64,000 nt of DNA from Peptoniphilus catoniae (GTDB taxonomy: Bacteria; Bacillota; Clostridia; Tissierellales; Peptoniphilaceae): NCBI RefSeq assembly GCF_901447155.2, contig NZ_LR588414.1, positions 1 to 64,000 on the forward strand. Reading direction: 5' to 3'. A program made the translations under genes and the position numbers. The notes under the pieces were generated by a model, which saw only the letters and a program-made list of their open reading frames with translations, made no database searches and was not told the DNA's origin. Numbering within the stretch: the stretch's first letter is position 1; every line of letters starts with the position of its first letter. Positions 34,371 through 43,410 of this stretch are shown one piece after another.

Positions 34371-34577
34371 TTATTTAATTGATTTAGCTTTATAGCCTGC
34401 TTCTTCAATAGCCTTCTTTAACTGCTCATCATTAAGATTATCTCCATTAACCTTTGCAGAGTTTTTAAAGAGTGAAACCTTTACACTTTCAACACCGCTA
34501 AGGGCTTCAAGAGCCTCTTTAACATGAGCGGCACAATGCTCACAGGTCATGCCTTCTATATTAATAGTTTTATCCAT
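34371..34577 (-). CDS. copZ: CopZ-like heavy metal chaperone
   Basis: 68 residues, one heavy-metal-associated domain. MTCEHC (9-14) holds the two metal-binding cysteines; the rest follows the ferredoxin-like pattern (VKEALEALSGVESVKVSL, IEEAGYKAKSI). AGGAGG SD. It would carry Cu+ in the cytoplasm. No CopA ATPase or CsoR is next to it. Confidence 0.9.
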   Translation of the reverse strand: MDKTINIEGMTCEHCAAHVKEALEALSGVESVKVSLFKNSAKVNGDNLNDEQLKKAIEEAGYKAKSIK

Positions 34578-34694
34578 AACAGCCTCCTATAAATTTAATT
34601 TAAAAGCAATTTATCAATGTTTGAAAAATATCTATCAAATAATATTATACTTTTATAATGTGTTATAATCAAGAAAGAATAAGGAGAGATAGGT

Positions 34695-35396
34695 ATGGCA
34701 TTTATAGAAATAAGAAACCTGTATAAAAAATATTTTATGGGAGAAAATGTTATAGTTGCTAATGAAGACATAAGCTTTGATGTTAACAAGAAAGAATTTG
34801 CTCTTATAGTAGGTCCCAGCGGTGCAGGCAAGTCAACTTTATTAAATATACTTGGAGGCATGGACAGTCCAAGCTCCGGTGAAATAATAGTAGACGGGAA
34901 AAATATATCCTCTATGAATAAAAGGGAACTTACATCTTATAGAAGATACGACATGGGTTTTGTTTTTCAATTTTATAATCTTATACCGAATCTTACTGCC
35001 CTTGAAAATGTGGAGCTTGCCGCTCAAATAGTGAAAGACGCCAAGGATTCAAAGGAAGTTTTAGAGTCTGTAGGCCTTAAGGACAGAATGAATAATTTTC
35101 CCTCTCAGCTTTCAGGAGGGGAGCAACAAAGAGTTGCTATAGCAAGGGCAATTGCCAAAAACCCAAAGCTTCTTCTATGTGATGAACCTACAGGAGCCCT
35201 TGATTATAAAACAGGTAAACAGGTTCTTAAAATTCTTAAAGATTTAACAAGAACTTATGATACTACTGTAATAGTTATAACTCACAATAAGGCAGTATCA
35301 CCTGCTGCAGATAGGGTAATAGAAATAGCAGATGCTAAGGTAAGAAGCATTAAATTCAATGAGAATTCTGAGGAAATTGATAATATAGAATGGTAG
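34695..35396 (+). CDS. MacB/LolD-type ABC exporter ATPase
   Basis: 233 residues, AAGGAGAG SD. Walker [11 protein letters not shown]-loop [19 protein letters not shown], signature LSGGEQQR, Walker [13 protein letters not shown], switch His in ITHNKA. This branch works with FtsX-type permeases, and the next gene, starting within about 10 bases, is one. Confidence 0.94.
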   Translation: MAFIEIRNLYKKYFMGENVIVANEDISFDVNKKEFALIVGPSGAGKSTLLNILGGMDSPSSGEIIVDGKNISSMNKRELTSYRRYDMGFVFQFYNLIPNLTALENVELAAQIVKDAKDSKEVLESVGLKDRMNNFPSQLSGGEQQRVAIARAIAKNPKLLLCDEPTGALDYKTGKQVLKILKDLTRTYDTTVIVITHNKAVSPAADRVIEIADAKVRSIKFNENSEEIDNIEW

Positions 35397-35405
35397 GTGG
35401 GAGTA

Positions 35406-38400
35406 TTGAGTTTATTAAATAAAGATACTCTAAGGGAGATAAAAAGAAGTATTTCCAGATTTATTTCTATACTTGTTATAGTTGGGCTGGGAGTTTTTAT
35501 CTTTACAGGACTTATTTCTACAGGAACTATAATGAGAGATACTGTAGAAAAAAATATAATTTCACAAAACTATGAGGATATATCAGTTTCCGCAACGGCA
35601 GGTTTTGAGGGAGAAGATATTTTTATTATAGAGTCTCAAAAAAATATTAAAGAGTTGGAATATGGTTACGATATGGACCTGTCAGTTAAGGATTCCATTC
35701 TTCTTTTAAATGTTATGAATATGCCCTATAAAATCAGCAAACCTACAATTATAGAGGGTAGGGAGCCGGAAAGAGGAGAAATAATTCTTGACTGGGTTTT
35801 AAAGGACAGAGGCTATAAGCTTGGGGATACTGTTGAATTTAATAAGGAAGTTAATAAATTTTCCACATTAGACGAAGAAGAAGAGGATAAACTCACAAAT
35901 TATAGGTACAAGGTTGTAGGATTTTTCAAGTCTGTTCAAGACCCTATGAGGGATTTAAGAGGACAGTCTTTAAGAGGACTTGGAGAGATTAAGGGCAGAG
36001 CCTATATAGATGAATCAAACTTTAATATGGACCCCACAATTGCAAGGATTATATATAAGGATACTCAAGGATTAAGGACTTATACCGATGAGTACAAAGA
36101 TCTTATAGAAGAGCATAGGAAGTCTTTGGACCTTGATTTTAAACACAGACCAGAAAGAAGATTTATAAGTCTTAAAAGTGAAATTGAAGACGAAATAAAA
36201 TCAGGAGAAGACAAAATATCCGACGCAAAGGATGAACTTAGTGAAGGAGAAGAAAAACTTTCTGATGCAAGAGATGAACTTGCTAAGGGAAAAAAAGATT
36301 ATAATAAGGGCCTTTCAGATTTTAACAGTGAAAAAGCAAAGAGCAGGTCAAAGCTTGACGAAGCCAAAGACAAGCTGTATAAATCGGAAAAAGATATTGA
36401 TGATGCACAAAAGGAGCTCTCAGAAGGCTATGACAAGTTAAAAGACGGCAGAGATGAGCTTGATAAGTCAAAGGCAAAGCTTGAAACAGGCCAAGCTGAA
36501 TACGATCAGGGCAAGTCAGAATACGACAAGGGTAAGGCCAAGCTTGATGCCAGCAAAACGCAACTTGAAGAAGGAGAAAAGCAGCTTGCCCAAGGCAGGG
36601 AAGAACTGGATAAAGGATACAAGACTCTGGAAGAATCAAAGAAGAAAATAGAAGATGGGAAAGCTGAAATTGCTGAAAATGAAAGGAAGCTTGAAAAAGG
36701 ACAGGAGGAAATAAAATCCGCCACAGAAAAAATTGCATCAGGACTTGGAATGCCCGGCTCATCTATAGATGACTTAGAGGCAAAGGTTTATGAGCTTTTA
36801 GGCCAAGTTAATCAGGCTGAAGAGCTTCTATCCAAATACAAACTTCTTGAAGATACAATAACAAAACTTGAAAGTGGAATAAGCGAAATTGAGGGGGCGA
36901 AGGCACAACTTGAAGGAGCAATAGCCTTAAAGCAAGCTGAGCTCTCAAATCCCAACTTAAGCCCTGAAGAAAAAGCGGCAATAGAAGCTGAAATAGAAGC
37001 ATATAAGTCACAGCTTACAGGTCTTGAGGCAAAGCTTGAAGAAGCACAGGCAGGTTTAAAAGAGGCTCAAAGTCAAAAGCAAAGTATGGATCTTATACTT
37101 TCAAATTTACCGGATGAAATGAAAGATCCATCTACAATTAAAGGCTATAAGGCAAAGCTTGAAGAAGCACAGGCAGGGATAAAGGAAATAAAAAAATCTT
37201 CAAGTGAATTAGAAGTAGGTAAGGCTAAACTTGATTCAGCTAAAGAACAAATGTCTGAGGGAGAAAAGCAGCTGGAAGAAGGCATAAAGAAAGCCCAAGA
37301 GGGGGAAGAAAAGTACAGAGAAAATGAGAAAAAACTCCTTGAAGGTAGGCAGGAATATGAAGATGGAAAGATAAAGCTTGAAGATACAAAAAAACAACTT
37401 GCAGATGCCGATTCAAAACTTGCAAAAGGCAAAGAGGACTATGAAGAAGGAGAAAAAAAGTATCAAGAATCCTACAAGGAATATCTTGAAGGAAGAAGTA
37501 AACTAGATACAGGCAAGGCAAAGTACACCATGGGCAAGGAAACCCTTGAAGAATCTGAAAAAACCTTTAATGAAGAAATAGAAAAGGGAGAAAAAAAGCT
37601 CGCAGATGCAAAAAAAGATCTTTACAAGGGCGAGAAAGAGCTTGCAGATGCCGAAGTTGAGTATGCTGATAAAAGTAAGGAAGCAGAAGAAAAAATAAAA
37701 GATGCTGAAGAAAAGCTTTCAGATGGCAGAAGAATTATGAGAATCTTAAAGCAACCTGTTTATTCTATAACTCCAAGGCACTTGAATTTCGGTATAAATA
37801 ATTACTTTGATTTTGCAGGAAGAATGGATATGTTATCCTTTATTTTCCCATTGTTTTTCTTTATGATAGCACTTTTAGTAAGCTTTACAACTATGACCAG
37901 AATGGTTGATGAGCAAAGAATACTAATAGGAACCTATAAGGCTTTAGGATATGGCAATAAGGAAATAGCAGGTAAGTTTTTTATCTATGGAGCCCTTGCT
38001 TCTATAGTAGGGGGAATTTTGGGAGCCTTTGCTGGTTCCTATGTATTGCCTAAAATAATAGGAAATGCTTACTTTATAGGATCTGTATTTGAGTCCAACC
38101 TTGCTTTTAGATTCTTTCCATTAAGGATGATACTTGCTATAATTACAGGTTTAATCTTTACGGCAGTTGCAGCTTGGCTTTCAGTTAATAAACTTTTAAA
38201 AGAAAATACTGCAAATCTTTTAAGAGTTAAACCTCCTAAGTCAGGAAACAGAATTTTTCTTGAAAGGATAAGTCCTCTATGGAATAAAATGACTTTTCTT
38301 CATAAGGTTACAGCAAGGAATCTTTTTAGATACAAGGGCAGAATGATTATGACCATTATAGGAGTAATGGGCTGTATGGCTCTTTTAGTTCTGGGCTTTG

Positions 38401-39428
38401 GAATAAAAAATTCAGTAAACGGTATAGAGCTTATTCAATTTAAAGACATTCAAAAATATGATTTAGCTGTATCCTATGACAGAGAAATTGATGAGGATTC
38501 CTATAAGGCTTACAAGGAGAAATTAAAAGACTTATCTATAGATTACAAAGAGTATTATCAGGAAAACTTTAAAGTCGACTATAAGGAATTAGACCAGGAT
38601 ATAGGACTTATAGTCCCGGCAGATAAACAAGATTCTGATGAATACTTTAGACTGAGGGATAGAAGAAGCAAAAAAGATCTTGACCTTCCTGAAAGAGGAG
38701 CTATAATTTCTGAAAAAATCGCCAAGATAAAAGGATTGAAAAAAGGAGATAGTCTTGAGGTAAGGGATATAGAAAATCAAATTTATAAAATAGAAATAGC
38801 AGGCATTGCTGAAATGTACAGCGGCCACTATATGTTTATGGATAGAGATTATTATACCAAGCTTTTTGGTAGAGAATTTAAGGCAAACACTGATTTTATG
38901 AAAATAAAGGATATGAATCCACAAGAGAGAGAAAGACTTTCATCAAAATTCACCGGCTATAAGGCGGTGCTTTCTGCAGTAGATGTAAGCTCCCTTGAAA
39001 GCATTATGGATAAATTCATGTACTCCATATCCAAGGTTGAATTTATAATAATAGTTGCATCAAGTATTCTTGCCATGGTGGTTCTTTACAATTTGACTAA
39101 TATAAACATAGAAGAAAGAATAAGAGAAATTTCAACTATAAAGGTTTTGGGCTTTTATTCCAAAGAAACTACCAAGTATGTTTATAGAGAAAGTTTCATA
39201 CTGACCCTTTTAGGAATAATAATAGGAGTCTTTGTAGGAAAAATTCTCCATTACAGTGTAATAAAAATTGTAGAGCCTATATCAATGATGTTTAACCCGA
39301 CTCTTAAAATATCAAGCTATTTAATTGCAGGATTTATAACCTTTATATTAAGTATAATCGTAATGTTGATTTTCCATATTAAGCTTAAAAATATAGACAT
39401 GATAGAATCCTTAAAGTCCAATGAATAA
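35406..39428 (+). CDS. FtsX-type permease with giant extracellular coiled coil
   Basis: 1340 residues from TTG at 35406, chosen because AGGTGGGAG precedes it; a GTG at 35397 has no site. Helix 1 is near residue 20-40, then an MacB-type extracellular part, then about 500 residues of Lys/Glu/Ala/Gly-rich heptads (about 265-770; repeated KLxxGKxxLxEGEKQL-like units). A first group of FtsX helices follows (about 815-950), another helix, a second extracellular part and the last FtsX helices. It thus has the double FtsX arrangement of large exporters plus an inserted coiled coil. Function unknown; such transporters move lipids, peptides or act mechanically on wall hydrolases. Confidence 0.85.
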   Translation: MSLLNKDTLREIKRSISRFISILVIVGLGVFIFTGLISTGTIMRDTVEKNIISQNYEDISVSATAGFEGEDIFIIESQKNIKELEYGYDMDLSVKDSILLLNVMNMPYKISKPTIIEGREPERGEIILDWVLKDRGYKLGDTVEFNKEVNKFSTLDEEEEDKLTNYRYKVVGFFKSVQDPMRDLRGQSLRGLGEIKGRAYIDESNFNMDPTIARIIYKDTQGLRTYTDEYKDLIEEHRKSLDLDFKHRPERRFISLKSEIEDEIKSGEDKISDAKDELSEGEEKLSDARDELAKGKKDYNKGLSDFNSEKAKSRSKLDEAKDKLYKSEKDIDDAQKELSEGYDKLKDGRDELDKSKAKLETGQAEYDQGKSEYDKGKAKLDASKTQLEEGEKQLAQGREELDKGYKTLEESKKKIEDGKAEIAENERKLEKGQEEIKSATEKIASGLGMPGSSIDDLEAKVYELLGQVNQAEELLSKYKLLEDTITKLESGISEIEGAKAQLEGAIALKQAELSNPNLSPEEKAAIEAEIEAYKSQLTGLEAKLEEAQAGLKEAQSQKQSMDLILSNLPDEMKDPSTIKGYKAKLEEAQAGIKEIKKSSSELEVGKAKLDSAKEQMSEGEKQLEEGIKKAQEGEEKYRENEKKLLEGRQEYEDGKIKLEDTKKQLADADSKLAKGKEDYEEGEKKYQESYKEYLEGRSKLDTGKAKYTMGKETLEESEKTFNEEIEKGEKKLADAKKDLYKGEKELADAEVEYADKSKEAEEKIKDAEEKLSDGRRIMRILKQPVYSITPRHLNFGINNYFDFAGRMDMLSFIFPLFFFMIALLVSFTTMTRMVDEQRILIGTYKALGYGNKEIAGKFFIYGALASIVGGILGAFAGSYVLPKIIGNAYFIGSVFESNLAFRFFPLRMILAIITGLIFTAVAAWLSVNKLLKENTANLLRVKPPKSGNRIFLERISPLWNKMTFLHKVTARNLFRYKGRMIMTIIGVMGCMALLVLGFGIKNSVNGIELIQFKDIQKYDLAVSYDREIDEDSYKAYKEKLKDLSIDYKEYYQENFKVDYKELDQDIGLIVPADKQDSDEYFRLRDRRSKKDLDLPERGAIISEKIAKIKGLKKGDSLEVRDIENQIYKIEIAGIAEMYSGHYMFMDRDYYTKLFGREFKANTDFMKIKDMNPQERERLSSKFTGYKAVLSAVDVSSLESIMDKFMYSISKVEFIIIVASSILAMVVLYNLTNINIEERIREISTIKVLGFYSKETTKYVYRESFILTLLGIIIGVFVGKILHYSVIKIVEPISMMFNPTLKISSYLIAGFITFILSIIVMLIFHIKLKNIDMIESLKSNE

Positions 39429-39437
39429 GTTTACTTT

Positions 39438-39464
39438 TTTACAGACTTTAATATATGATATAAT
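39438..39464 (+). promoter_or_regulatory. Candidate murA promoter
   Basis: TTTACA (39438-39443), a 15-base spacer, TATAAT (39459-39464). The spacing is short. Confidence 0.4.
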
Positions 39465-39493
39465 AGTCATATTAAAAAGTACGGAGGAATGTT

Positions 39494-40750
39494 TTGGAAA
39501 AGATAATCGTAAAAAAAAGCCCTGCTCTTAGAGGCTCTGTTAGAATTAGCGGTTCAAAAAATGCCGCACTTCCTATTCTTGCCGCATCTATCCTCGGAAC
39601 AGAGGACATAATATTAGAAGATGTACCTGATCTTAAAGATATTGAAATAATGATAGAAGTTCTTGAAAGTCTAGGCTCTAAAGTAGAAAAACTTGAAAAG
39701 AATAAGGTTTTAGTCAACTCTAAAAATCTGACTTCCTATGAGACAAACTATGAGCTTATGAATAAAATGCGAGCATCATTTTTAGTAATGGGTCCCCTTT
39801 TAGCAAGAATGGGTAAGACCGTCAACTCCTTGCCGGGAGGCTGCAATATAGGCTCAAGACCTATAGACCTTCATTTAAAGGGATTTGAAGCTCTTGGAGC
39901 AAAGGTTGTATGTTATGATGATGGAGTAAGTGCAAGCTGTAATGAGCTTGTTGGAAATGTAGTTTATCTTGATTTTCCATCAGTAGGAGCAACTGAAAAT
40001 ATAATTATGGCAGCGACTCTTGCAAAGGGTGAAACTGTAATAGAAAATGCCGCAAAAGAACCTGAAATAGTCGACCTTGCGAATTTTTTAAGAAAAATGG
40101 GAGCAATTGTAACGGGAGCGGGAACATCAACTATAGTAATAAAGGGAGTTAAGGAGCTTAAGGGATGCACTCACCAAATTATACCTGACAGAATTGAAGC
40201 GGGAACCTTCATGGTTTCAGCTGCTATAAGCGGTGGAGATGTAAGTGTTGAAAATATAATTCCTTCACACATGAAGCCTATTACAGCAAAGCTCATAGAA
40301 GCAGGAAATAAAGTAATAGAAAGTGACGATAAAATAAGAGTTATAGGAAATCCTGAAGGGATTCCCATAAATATAAAGACCTTACCCTATCCGGGATTTC
40401 CTACAGATATGCAAGCACAGTTTTTGGCCCTTATGACAAGCTTAAAGGGAAAAAGCACTGTAATTGAAACTGTCTTTGAAAATAGGTTTATGCATGTTGC
40501 TCAGCTTACTAAAATGGGAGCAGATATAGAGGTAAACGATAGAAAAGCTTTAGTTACAGGAGGCAGACCCCTTAGGGGTGAAGAGGTTATAGCCACAGAT
40601 TTAAGAGCTGGAGCTGCACTTATACTTGCAGGCCTTGTAGCTGAAGGCAAAACAACTATATCGGACATCTATCACATAGATAGGGGATATGAAGATATTG
40701 AAGAAAAGTTCAGAGGTCTTGGAGCTAATATAGAAAGAATAGATGAATAA
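39494..40750 (+). CDS. murA: UDP-N-acetylglucosamine 1-carboxyvinyltransferase
   Basis: 418 residues from TTG at 39494 with GGAGG upstream. It transfers enolpyruvate to UDP-GlcNAc, the first committed step of peptidoglycan synthesis. RISGSKNAALPILAAS is the N-terminal signature, and GGCNIGSRPIDLH carries the catalytic Cys (target of fosfomycin). DLRAGAALILAGL is the C-terminal EPSP-synthase-like motif. Monocistronic, closed by a terminator. Confidence 0.97.
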   Translation: MEKIIVKKSPALRGSVRISGSKNAALPILAASILGTEDIILEDVPDLKDIEIMIEVLESLGSKVEKLEKNKVLVNSKNLTSYETNYELMNKMRASFLVMGPLLARMGKTVNSLPGGCNIGSRPIDLHLKGFEALGAKVVCYDDGVSASCNELVGNVVYLDFPSVGATENIIMAATLAKGETVIENAAKEPEIVDLANFLRKMGAIVTGAGTSTIVIKGVKELKGCTHQIIPDRIEAGTFMVSAAISGGDVSVENIIPSHMKPITAKLIEAGNKVIESDDKIRVIGNPEGIPINIKTLPYPGFPTDMQAQFLALMTSLKGKSTVIETVFENRFMHVAQLTKMGADIEVNDRKALVTGGRPLRGEEVIATDLRAGAALILAGLVAEGKTTISDIYHIDRGYEDIEEKFRGLGANIERIDE

Positions 40751-40781
40751 AAAAATGCTACCAACAGGTAGCGTTTTTTTA
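40751..40781 (+). terminator. Terminator of murA
   Basis: AATGCTACC, loop AACA, GGTAGCGTT, then a T-run. Confidence 0.9.
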
Positions 40782-40792
40782 TAAGATTAAAA

Positions 40793-40963
40793 CTATTCTT
40801 CTACAGGTTCAAAGTCTTCCTTAGGGGATCCGCAAAGAGGGCATTCCCAATCGTCGGGAAGATCATTAAAAGATGTTCCGGGAGCTATACCGGTATCTTC
40901 ATCTCCAACTTCAGGATCGTAAATATAACCACATACTGTACATTCATATTTTTCCATTGTCAT
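40793..40963 (-). CDS. Rubredoxin
   Basis: 56 residues, start ATG at 40963 with GGAG upstream. Four iron ligands C8/C11 ([11 protein letters not shown]) and C41/C44 (ECPLCGSP), with the [20 protein letters not shown] linker of classical rubredoxins. A one-iron electron carrier, probably for rubrerythrin or oxygen/peroxide reduction. Short gene between murA and the ATPase gene, easily missed. Confidence 0.96.
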   Translation of the reverse strand: MTMEKYECTVCGYIYDPEVGDEDTGIAPGTSFNDLPDDWECPLCGSPKEDFEPVEE

Positions 40964-41155
40964 ATTCTCCTTTCATATAAACTTTCTAAAACATAGATAC
41001 CCTTGAATTAAAATTTAAACAATTTATTTTTGAATGAAATAATATTAGTAAAATAGAGCTTAGATTAAGGAATAGACTTACAAAATAATTACAAAAAGTT
41101 ACAAAAAAGTTTTAATTTATTTCCCTAGGGTAAAAGTTTAATGGAGAGTGGCTTT

Positions 41156-41548
41156 ATGGATACTATATATAAATACAAGGGGACTGTCCGCGGTGACTTG
41201 GGAGAATTAAGACCATTTCTTGACAGTGCAATGATAAATTTAAAAAAATACATATACAATGAAGAAACGATTTTTGACCTTAAGCTTATACTTCAAGAAC
41301 TTATGGTTAATGGCCTTATTCATGGAAATTTAAGAGATATTCATAAACAAATAAAGCTAACTATTTATTTAAGACAGAGTTCTATAACCATAAAGGTTGA
41401 AGATGAGGGGGAGGGAGTCGATTTTGACTTCAACAGCTATGACTATAAAAAAAGATCTTCAGGTGGTAGAGGACTTATTCTCGTAAAAGCCTTAACAGAT
41501 ACCTTGGTTTTTAATAAAAATAAGGTAATTGTTATGAAAAGAATTTAA
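41156..41548 (+). CDS. Anti-sigma-factor-type ATPase (RsbW/SpoIIAB-like fold)
   Basis: 130 residues from ATG 41156 (GGAG nine bases upstream); ATG 41141 would add MESGF. GHKL ATPase motifs: N box ILQELMVNGLIHGN, G1 DEGEGVDF, G2 SSGGRGLILV. The size and motifs match the HATPase_c_2 group of serine kinases/anti-sigma regulators. No sigma factor or antagonist gene is adjacent, so the partner is unknown. Confidence 0.78.
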   Translation: MDTIYKYKGTVRGDLGELRPFLDSAMINLKKYIYNEETIFDLKLILQELMVNGLIHGNLRDIHKQIKLTIYLRQSSITIKVEDEGEGVDFDFNSYDYKKRSSGGRGLILVKALTDTLVFNKNKVIVMKRI

Positions 41549-41649
41549 GCTTAATACTGTCCAAAATTTGTTTCTTTATATTGACAGGTTTTCAGTTCCT
41601 TTAAAAGAGTCTAAGGACTTAATTTAAGCGACCTTTAAAAGACTGAGGG

Positions 41650-41686
41650 GAGGTTATGACTAAATAGGCTCATAACCTTTTTATTT
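41650..41686 (+). terminator. Terminator after the ATPase gene
   Basis: AGGTTATGA (41651-41659) pairs with TCATAACCT (41670-41678), then TTTTATTTT. Confidence 0.85.
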
Positions 41687-41779
41687 TAAATTTAAATATT
41701 ATTTTAATAATTAAAGAGCTTTGTATAGCTCTTATAGTTTTTAAAATTTAATAATACTGTTTTCTGAGAGGTGATGAAA

Positions 41780-42361
41780 ATGGCAAAGTATACTCAAAAA
41801 GCTATTATTGAATCTTTTATGGAGCTTTTGAAAAAGAAATCTTTAGATAAAATTACTGTAAAAGAGATTATAGAGTTAGCTGAAATAAATAGGAATACTT
41901 TTTATTATTATTTTCAAGATATATACGATTTACTTGACAGTGCTTTTAAGGAAGAGTCTGTAAAATTCAGAAAGGAAACCGATCTTAATAATGATTTTTA
42001 TCAAGAATACCTACGCACAGTAAATTTTTTATTGGATCATAATGATGCCATTATTCATATTTATAATTCTAGGAGTAGGGATGTAATTAAAACCTATCTT
42101 GAATCTGCCGCCGGATATTTTATAGGGAGGTTTGTTAATGAGTCTGCAGAAGGTAGCGGAATTTCTCAAAAGGGCAAGGATTACATTGTCTACTTCTATA
42201 CAGATGCGATTATAGGCGTTACCTTGCGTTGGATTGAGGGAAGGATGAAGGAATCTAAAAAGGTCCTTATGAAAACTGTTTCTGATTCATTTAATGCTAC
42301 TGTCAATGAAATGATTAAGACTTATATAAATGGACACCCTGAAGAATTAAGAGAAATTTAA
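41780..42361 (+). CDS. TetR family regulator
   Basis: 193 residues from ATG 41780, placed 5-8 bases after GAGAGGTG; earlier GTG/ATG codons (41771, 41774) lie inside that site. N-terminal HTH: AIIESFMELLKKKSLDKITVKEIIELAEINRNTFYYYFQDIYDLL. The C-terminal half is the TetR_C type with YIVYFYTDAIIGVTLRWIEG. It probably regulates the DUF308/radical SAM genes 490 bases downstream, but the operator was not identified. Confidence 0.9.
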   Translation: MAKYTQKAIIESFMELLKKKSLDKITVKEIIELAEINRNTFYYYFQDIYDLLDSAFKEESVKFRKETDLNNDFYQEYLRTVNFLLDHNDAIIHIYNSRSRDVIKTYLESAAGYFIGRFVNESAEGSGISQKGKDYIVYFYTDAIIGVTLRWIEGRMKESKKVLMKTVSDSFNATVNEMIKTYINGHPEELREI

Positions 42362-42368
42362 ATAAAAT

Positions 42369-42423
42369 ACAGACAAAAGAGCTAAAGTGTTGGAATTTCC
42401 GACATTTTAGCTCTTTTGTCTGT
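42369..42423. terminator. Very long hairpin (22-27 bp) after the TetR gene
   Basis: ACAGACAAAAGAGCTAAAGTGT (42369-42390) pairs with its near-perfect complement at 42402-42423. Inside, GGAA/TTCC extends the palindrome. There is no T-run beyond the TTTTGTCTGT of the right arm, so it is an unusual terminator at best. Confidence 0.55.
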
Positions 42424-42852
42424 AGTAAAGTATAAGAATTGCTTATAAACTAAATATAGATAAGATCTTCAGGCAAGTAAAATGATGAAATAATAAGGCT
42501 CATATTAAGAAAATTTATATTTTCTCTTCATTTATTTTAGTCTGAGGGTCTTTCTAGAAATTTTTTAAGTAAGAGATTTATAGCTTATAGTTCTATGCCA
42601 TTGAAATTTCACATGAATACAAAAAGTAAATATTTAAAAATTAAATAGGCCGAACAGATTAAAATTTATAATAAAGCTTAAAAACCTATTTAAATTTGGA
42701 ATTAATAAAGAACTGTCAGTATAAACCATGAAAACATATGAAAGCTTAACTTCTTATTAGAGGTGTAAAAATTATAGAAAATAAAAGGAAAGCAGAAGGG
42801 CTATGCTTGTAATAAAAGTTAAGGGAAATACTTATGGATATGAGGTGAAGCA
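42424..42852. other. Intergenic region before the DUF308 gene
   Basis: 429 AT-rich bases. Small palindromes (TTTCTAGAAA near 42551, ACTGTCAGT near 42713) are possible operator pieces. No gene with a ribosome binding site was seen. GAGGTGAAGC precedes the gene at 42853. Confidence 0.4.
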
Positions 42853-43410
42853 ATGGAGAGATTAAAGAAAGTAAAGGAAATATACAGTGTTTTTTCAATG
42901 AGCCTTATTGTTTTAGGTGCAGCCATTTTTATAAAACCGGATATGGCGGCAGAGGTATTTTGCAGAATATGCGGGATACTGTTACTTCTTTTTGGAATAG
43001 TAAAGTTATTGGGATATTTCTCAAGAGATATATTGCAACTCGCCTTTCAATTTGATTTTGCCATGGGAGTCATTTCAAGTTTAATTGGATTTGTTATGTT
43101 TTTCTGGACAACCAAATTTATAGAGGTTTTGGTTATAGGAATAGGAGTTTTTATGCTTTGTGACGCACTTTTAAGAATACAAACTGCTCTAGATGCAAGA
43201 AAAATCGGAGTAGATAGGTGGTGGGTCATTTTAGTAATATCATTAATAAATGCGGTTATAGGAACAATGCTATTTCTAAGACCATATAGAGGAAGCACCG
43301 CTATTGTTATGCTCATAGGATTAAATTTAATAATTGACGGAATATTGAATCTATTTGTTGTACAAAGTACTGTAACTACGATTAGGAGGAAGAAAGAATG
43401 GGAAATTTAA
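42853..43410 (+). CDS. DUF308/HdeD-like membrane protein
   Basis: 185 residues with six hydrophobic helices in three hairpins, each with a G-I-x-x-L-x-x-G type turn (VLGAAIFIKPDMAAEVFCRICGILLLLFGIVKLLGYF). This is the DUF308 (HdeD) repeat pattern. GAGGTGAAG SD. It overlaps the next gene by 13 bases. Function in this group is unknown; HdeD itself is linked to acid resistance in enterobacteria. Confidence 0.8.
   Translation: MERLKKVKEIYSVFSMSLIVLGAAIFIKPDMAAEVFCRICGILLLLFGIVKLLGYFSRDILQLAFQFDFAMGVISSLIGFVMFFWTTKFIEVLVIGIGVFMLCDALLRIQTALDARKIGVDRWWVILVISLINAVIGTMLFLRPYRGSTAIVMLIGLNLIIDGILNLFVVQSTVTTIRRKKEWEI

Noticed and set aside
36232-37521. Several open frames on both strands inside the coiled-coil permease gene
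   Set aside because: They arise from the repetitive Lys/Glu/Leu codon pattern of the real gene; none has its own ribosome binding site or known domain.
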